NCBI GenBank assembly: GCA_006384855.1
Contig: VCJN01002955.1
Location: forward strand, 472,501-536,500
Source of the DNA: Tetraselmis striata
Taxonomy: Eukaryota > Chlorophyta > Chlorodendrophyceae > Chlorodendrales > Chlorodendraceae
DNA length: 64,000 nucleotides
Direction: 5' to 3'
The position numbers and the translations under genes are program-made. Shown piece after piece: positions 61,275 to 64,000 of the stretch (positions are counted from its first letter, which is position 1; each line of letters starts with the position of its first letter). The notes under the pieces were generated by a model, which ran no database searches, had not been told where the DNA came from, and saw nothing but the letters and a program-made list of their open reading frames with translations.

Positions 61275-64000
61275 TCACGTGTCCCGTTTCTGAAACATGA
61301 ACCACCGGTTCATGAAGCTGTACGACTTGACCATATGCGACATGCCGGCGGCGAGCTTAGCGTTGTACGCGACGCGGGAATCCTTCGACGCCGCGAGAGC
61401 CTTCCAGTCATAGTCGCGGAATGTTTTCTCAAAGAGTTCGCTCGACGACCGCATCCCGGTCTCCTTCACTTGCTTGGGGGTCAGCGGAACGATGTCGCGG
61501 TCCTTCAGTTTTTTTGTCAGCAACTCGAAGTCCACGAGATACTCCGGCAGAACCTTGTTGATCGTTTCGACGTACACGTCTATTTGCTTTCCGAGGTTTG
61601 CGGTGTCGCCTTCCTTCCCGAGCCGCCCCTCGTACCGTTTCTGCAGTTTCCAGACGATGTTGTCCTGATTGTCGACGCCCTGGAGAACGTCGCCTTTCGC
61701 GTTGAAAAACGCCTGGTCCACCGCGCGGCCGTCCAGGCAGGTCCCTATGAAGACGCCTCCCGGGCGAAGGTACCTCGCGACGTTGTCCAACAAGGCGTCC
61801 AGGCGGTCCTCCGTATCGCAAAAGTAGTGCAGCGCAAACTGGAGCGACACGACGTCGAACGGCTGGTCCGCCAAGCCGTAGTATTCCCGAAGCTTAGTAT
61901 CCGGTCGGGACTCCGGCGCCTTCCAGAGGTTCTCGGCAACGATCCTCAGACCCGGATCGGATACGTCGTCGATGGATTCGAGTCCGACGGGTTTGTCGGC
62001 ACTCATCGTCACGAATACGTACCGGAGGCTCTTGCGGTCCTTGTTGTTCTGTATGGCATCCGACAGGCGGGCGTACGCGCCGCGATCGGACCCCAAAATG
62101 TTGGCCGCGACGTTATCGACGCCGACGACCACATCGTACTTGTTATCCATCCACCACTTGAGGTCTCCGGCCTCGCCGACGGCGATATCGAAAAGCTTGA
62201 GCTTGTCGTTGGGACGCCGCGTGAACTTCGCCGCGTTCGCGATGAGAACCCGGTTCTTGATCCAGTACCCGTGGAACCGGCGCATGGCCTGCGAGCTGGA
62301 CCCGTCCCTCGCGGTTTCCCGGGCGAAGTAGACGTCGTCGTTCCCGCTGGGGCCAATATCCGTGATGCGAGACGGGTCCATGATATCCTTGATGTCCACC
62401 GGGTACGCAATCGATCGCCAAACGCCCATCGCGGTTTTGTACGCGTTGGGTTTGATCTTGTCGTGGCGTATCCTGAGGGGCCTCCACTTCCCGGATTTGA
62501 GATCCCACGCGAACTCGACGATCGACTCGTCCTCGATGGACTCGAACGGGGGCTGGATACACTTGGGCATATCCTTCTTGTTGGTCTGGTTGACGGGGTG
62601 GTACCACGAGACGGGGTCCCCGATGCCGTAGTCGGGCGGGTTGAACTCCAGGAGCTCGTAGGAGTCGGAGTTGTACGTTCCGGTCAACACCGAGTACGCG
62701 TCGACCATACCGGACGACCCGATGCCCTGGCGCCCCACTAGCAAACGCGCGTGCATTTTATCGTTGGATATGACGATGTCGCCCTTGCTGGTTTTGTCGA
62801 ACACGACCTTGAAATCGATTGAATTGTCCTTGGACGGTTTCCATTTGAAAACCTTCCCCCACGTCCCCGTTCGTTTGGTGATGGGCGTTCCCGCGTAATT
62901 CTGGAAGACGCCGACGTCCGCCGGCGTGAAAATGAGACCGTCTATCTCGTACTCGAAGGCTCCCTGGTCGTTCTCCTGAAGAATTCTGAGAGACTTGTCC
63001 CTCGGGTAAAACTTCTTCAGGTGGACCGACGGACTCCTCGCGTCCCCGAGCTGGTCGATTACCTTCCCGGCAATCGATAGCCGCGACTCGGTCTTGTCAC
63101 CCAAGTCCACGAGGTGGATGCTGCGGATGTCCTTGCCCTTAACGAAGTAGGCGTCGAACGCCAGGAACTTGAAGATCGGCGTCCCGGTCTTTGTCTGAGT
63201 CACCAGCTCGCCGTCGAGGAGCGTGGACTTGACCGCGGGAACCATTATATCGGTTTGGAGAGGGTTCATTTGCATGTCGAGGAGGAACCCCTGTCCCAGA
63301 TCGTTGATGAAGAGGAGCGCGCGTTTACCGTCGGCCTTCTCGGTGACGGTGTAGTTGTCCAGAACATCAAACTGTCCCTCGATATCTCTCACAAGGTTCG
63401 CGCGCTCCAACGTAACCGGTTGGGGCCCGATGAACCGGTTAATGACGTTTTCGGGGAGCGCTATGAGCTTATAGTACCCGTTCAGGATCCTGGCCCTTTC
63501 CGAAGCCTTGAGCAGGGACCCCTCGCGCTGGGCATTCATCACCAATAGAACCTCGGCGGTGAGTTCGAAAAGTTTTTGCGTGATAACCTCCGGCGGAGCC
63601 TCGATGCCGGGCATGACTTCCATTTCGACCTCGTACCGTTCCTTCGCGTTGTACAGGGAAGATACCGCGGATCCCACCTTCTGCTTCACGATGGTCAGGT
63701 CGATACTGAACATGGCCTCCTCGGCGAAAAAGCTGAACCGCCGCTTGAGGCGGTAGTTCTGGAGCCGCTTCCCAGAAAACAAGGACTTCATCGCGCCTTC
63801 GGTGTCGGTCACCGGCATTTCCCGTTTCAGCGTGATCGCGACCCCGTAATCCGCCAACTCGATTTTGGGGGCCAGGAGTTCCTTCAGGATGATGACGGCG
63901 TCGCCGCCTATGTCCGACGGGTTCTTGGACATGCACAGTCGTCCGATCTGGCTTATGTCCGATACGGTCGCGCGAACCGACCCCTTGTCCTGCGATATGT
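61275..64000 (-). CDS. mRNA capping enzyme (triphosphatase/guanylyltransferase/methyltransferase), partial at right edge
   Basis: The frame is open to the window edge (an ATG at 63932 is probably internal), giving over 900 residues and missing its N-terminus. The RNA triphosphatase (CYTH-type) region occupies the N-terminal part. The guanylyltransferase lysine is in EKADGKRALLF (the KxDG motif, near 63330), with later nucleotidyltransferase strands DGLIFTP and TWGKVFKWK. The guanine-N7 methyltransferase follows, with motif I LFDIAVGEAGDL near 62180 and VVSLQFALHYFC. The three activities in one chain resemble the mimivirus and asfarvirus enzymes, which cap viral mRNA in the cytoplasm. It is a strong marker of a nucleocytoviricot. 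Confidence 0.9.
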   Translation of the reverse strand, partial: ISQDKGSVRATVSDISQIGRLCMSKNPSDIGGDAVIILKELLAPKIELADYGVAITLKREMPVTDTEGAMKSLFSGKRLQNYRLKRRFSFFAEEAMFSIDLTIVKQKVGSAVSSLYNAKERYEVEMEVMPGIEAPPEVITQKLFELTAEVLLVMNAQREGSLLKASERARILNGYYKLIALPENVINRFIGPQPVTLERANLVRDIEGQFDVLDNYTVTEKADGKRALLFINDLGQGFLLDMQMNPLQTDIMVPAVKSTLLDGELVTQTKTGTPIFKFLAFDAYFVKGKDIRSIHLVDLGDKTESRLSIAGKVIDQLGDARSPSVHLKKFYPRDKSLRILQENDQGAFEYEIDGLIFTPADVGVFQNYAGTPITKRTGTWGKVFKWKPSKDNSIDFKVVFDKTSKGDIVISNDKMHARLLVGRQGIGSSGMVDAYSVLTGTYNSDSYELLEFNPPDYGIGDPVSWYHPVNQTNKKDMPKCIQPPFESIEDESIVEFAWDLKSGKWRPLRIRHDKIKPNAYKTAMGVWRSIAYPVDIKDIMDPSRITDIGPSGNDDVYFARETARDGSSSQAMRRFHGYWIKNRVLIANAAKFTRRPNDKLKLFDIAVGEAGDLKWWMDNKYDVVVGVDNVAANILGSDRGAYARLSDAIQNNKDRKSLRYVFVTMSADKPVGLESIDDVSDPGLRIVAENLWKAPESRPDTKLREYYGLADQPFDVVSLQFALHYFCDTEDRLDALLDNVARYLRPGGVFIGTCLDGRAVDQAFFNAKGDVLQGVDNQDNIVWKLQKRYEGRLGKEGDTANLGKQIDVYVETINKVLPEYLVDFELLTKKLKDRDIVPLTPKQVKETGMRSSSELFEKTFRDYDWKALAASKDSRVAYNAKLAAGMSHMVKSYSFMNRWFMFQKRDT

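Noticed and set aside
61335..62741. 468-codon frame antisense to the capping enzyme
   Set aside because: The sense strand has clear KxDG and methyltransferase motifs; the antisense product has none.
1..64000. tRNA or rRNA genes
   Set aside because: No cloverleaf with a TTCRANY-type arm or rRNA-like sequence was noticed by eye; a tRNAscan run would be decisive.

Overview
The window looks like part of the genome of a large eukaryote-infecting DNA virus of the nucleocytoviricot (giant virus) type, or an integrated copy of one. The supporting genes are a multidomain mRNA capping enzyme (61275 to the right edge), a D5-type primase-helicase (49943-52747), a family of fibre/adhesin-like virion proteins sharing domains, a virion-type protein at 20112-21833, a viral eIF1A, a cold-shock-domain protein and several RING-finger proteins. 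Genes are tightly packed on both strands, and convergent genes often abut or overlap by a few bases. By eye the DNA is GC-rich (roughly 55-60%). The capping enzyme, the fibre proteins and the family at 59667-61214 recall Imitervirales and algal viruses, but no major capsid protein or DNA polymerase lies here, so lineage is an inference. A host protist or alga is likely.

Layout. 1-2796: right part of a DNA transposon carrying the end of an IS630/Tc1-like transposase, a Fanzor-type RNA-guided nuclease split by a frameshift, and a structured 3' tail that may hold its guide RNA. It abuts a ClpP-like protease gene that appears C-terminally cut at the junction. 3650-16000: a 1575-residue membrane-anchored Cys-rich PAN/apple protein, a class 3 lipase, small membrane proteins, a GT90-like glycosyltransferase and a membrane-anchored metzincin-like protease with a minisatellite Gly/Asp linker. 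16288-24900: three RING proteins, an alpha/beta hydrolase, a probable virion protein, a methyltransferase, small membrane proteins and a cytidine-deaminase-like gene without an ATG. 24974-43067: an array of long fibre/adhesin-like proteins (872, 832, 767 and 2268 residues) with an AIM24-like protein between them. 43090-53000: a phosphoesterase, a spliced gene with three apparent spliceosomal introns, the cold-shock protein, a tail-anchored protein and the primase-helicase. 53105-64000: a coiled-coil protein, two more fibre-like proteins, small membrane proteins, eIF1A, a conserved acidic-tailed protein and the capping enzyme.

How the genes may work together (inference). The capping enzyme, eIF1A and cold-shock protein would support viral mRNA synthesis and translation. 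RING proteins could redirect host ubiquitin. Lipase, hydrolase, GT90 and metalloprotease could remodel host membrane, wall or virion glycans. The fibre/adhesin array and PAN protein probably decorate virions and bind host surface glycans. The Fanzor element is a recent or decaying mobile insertion.
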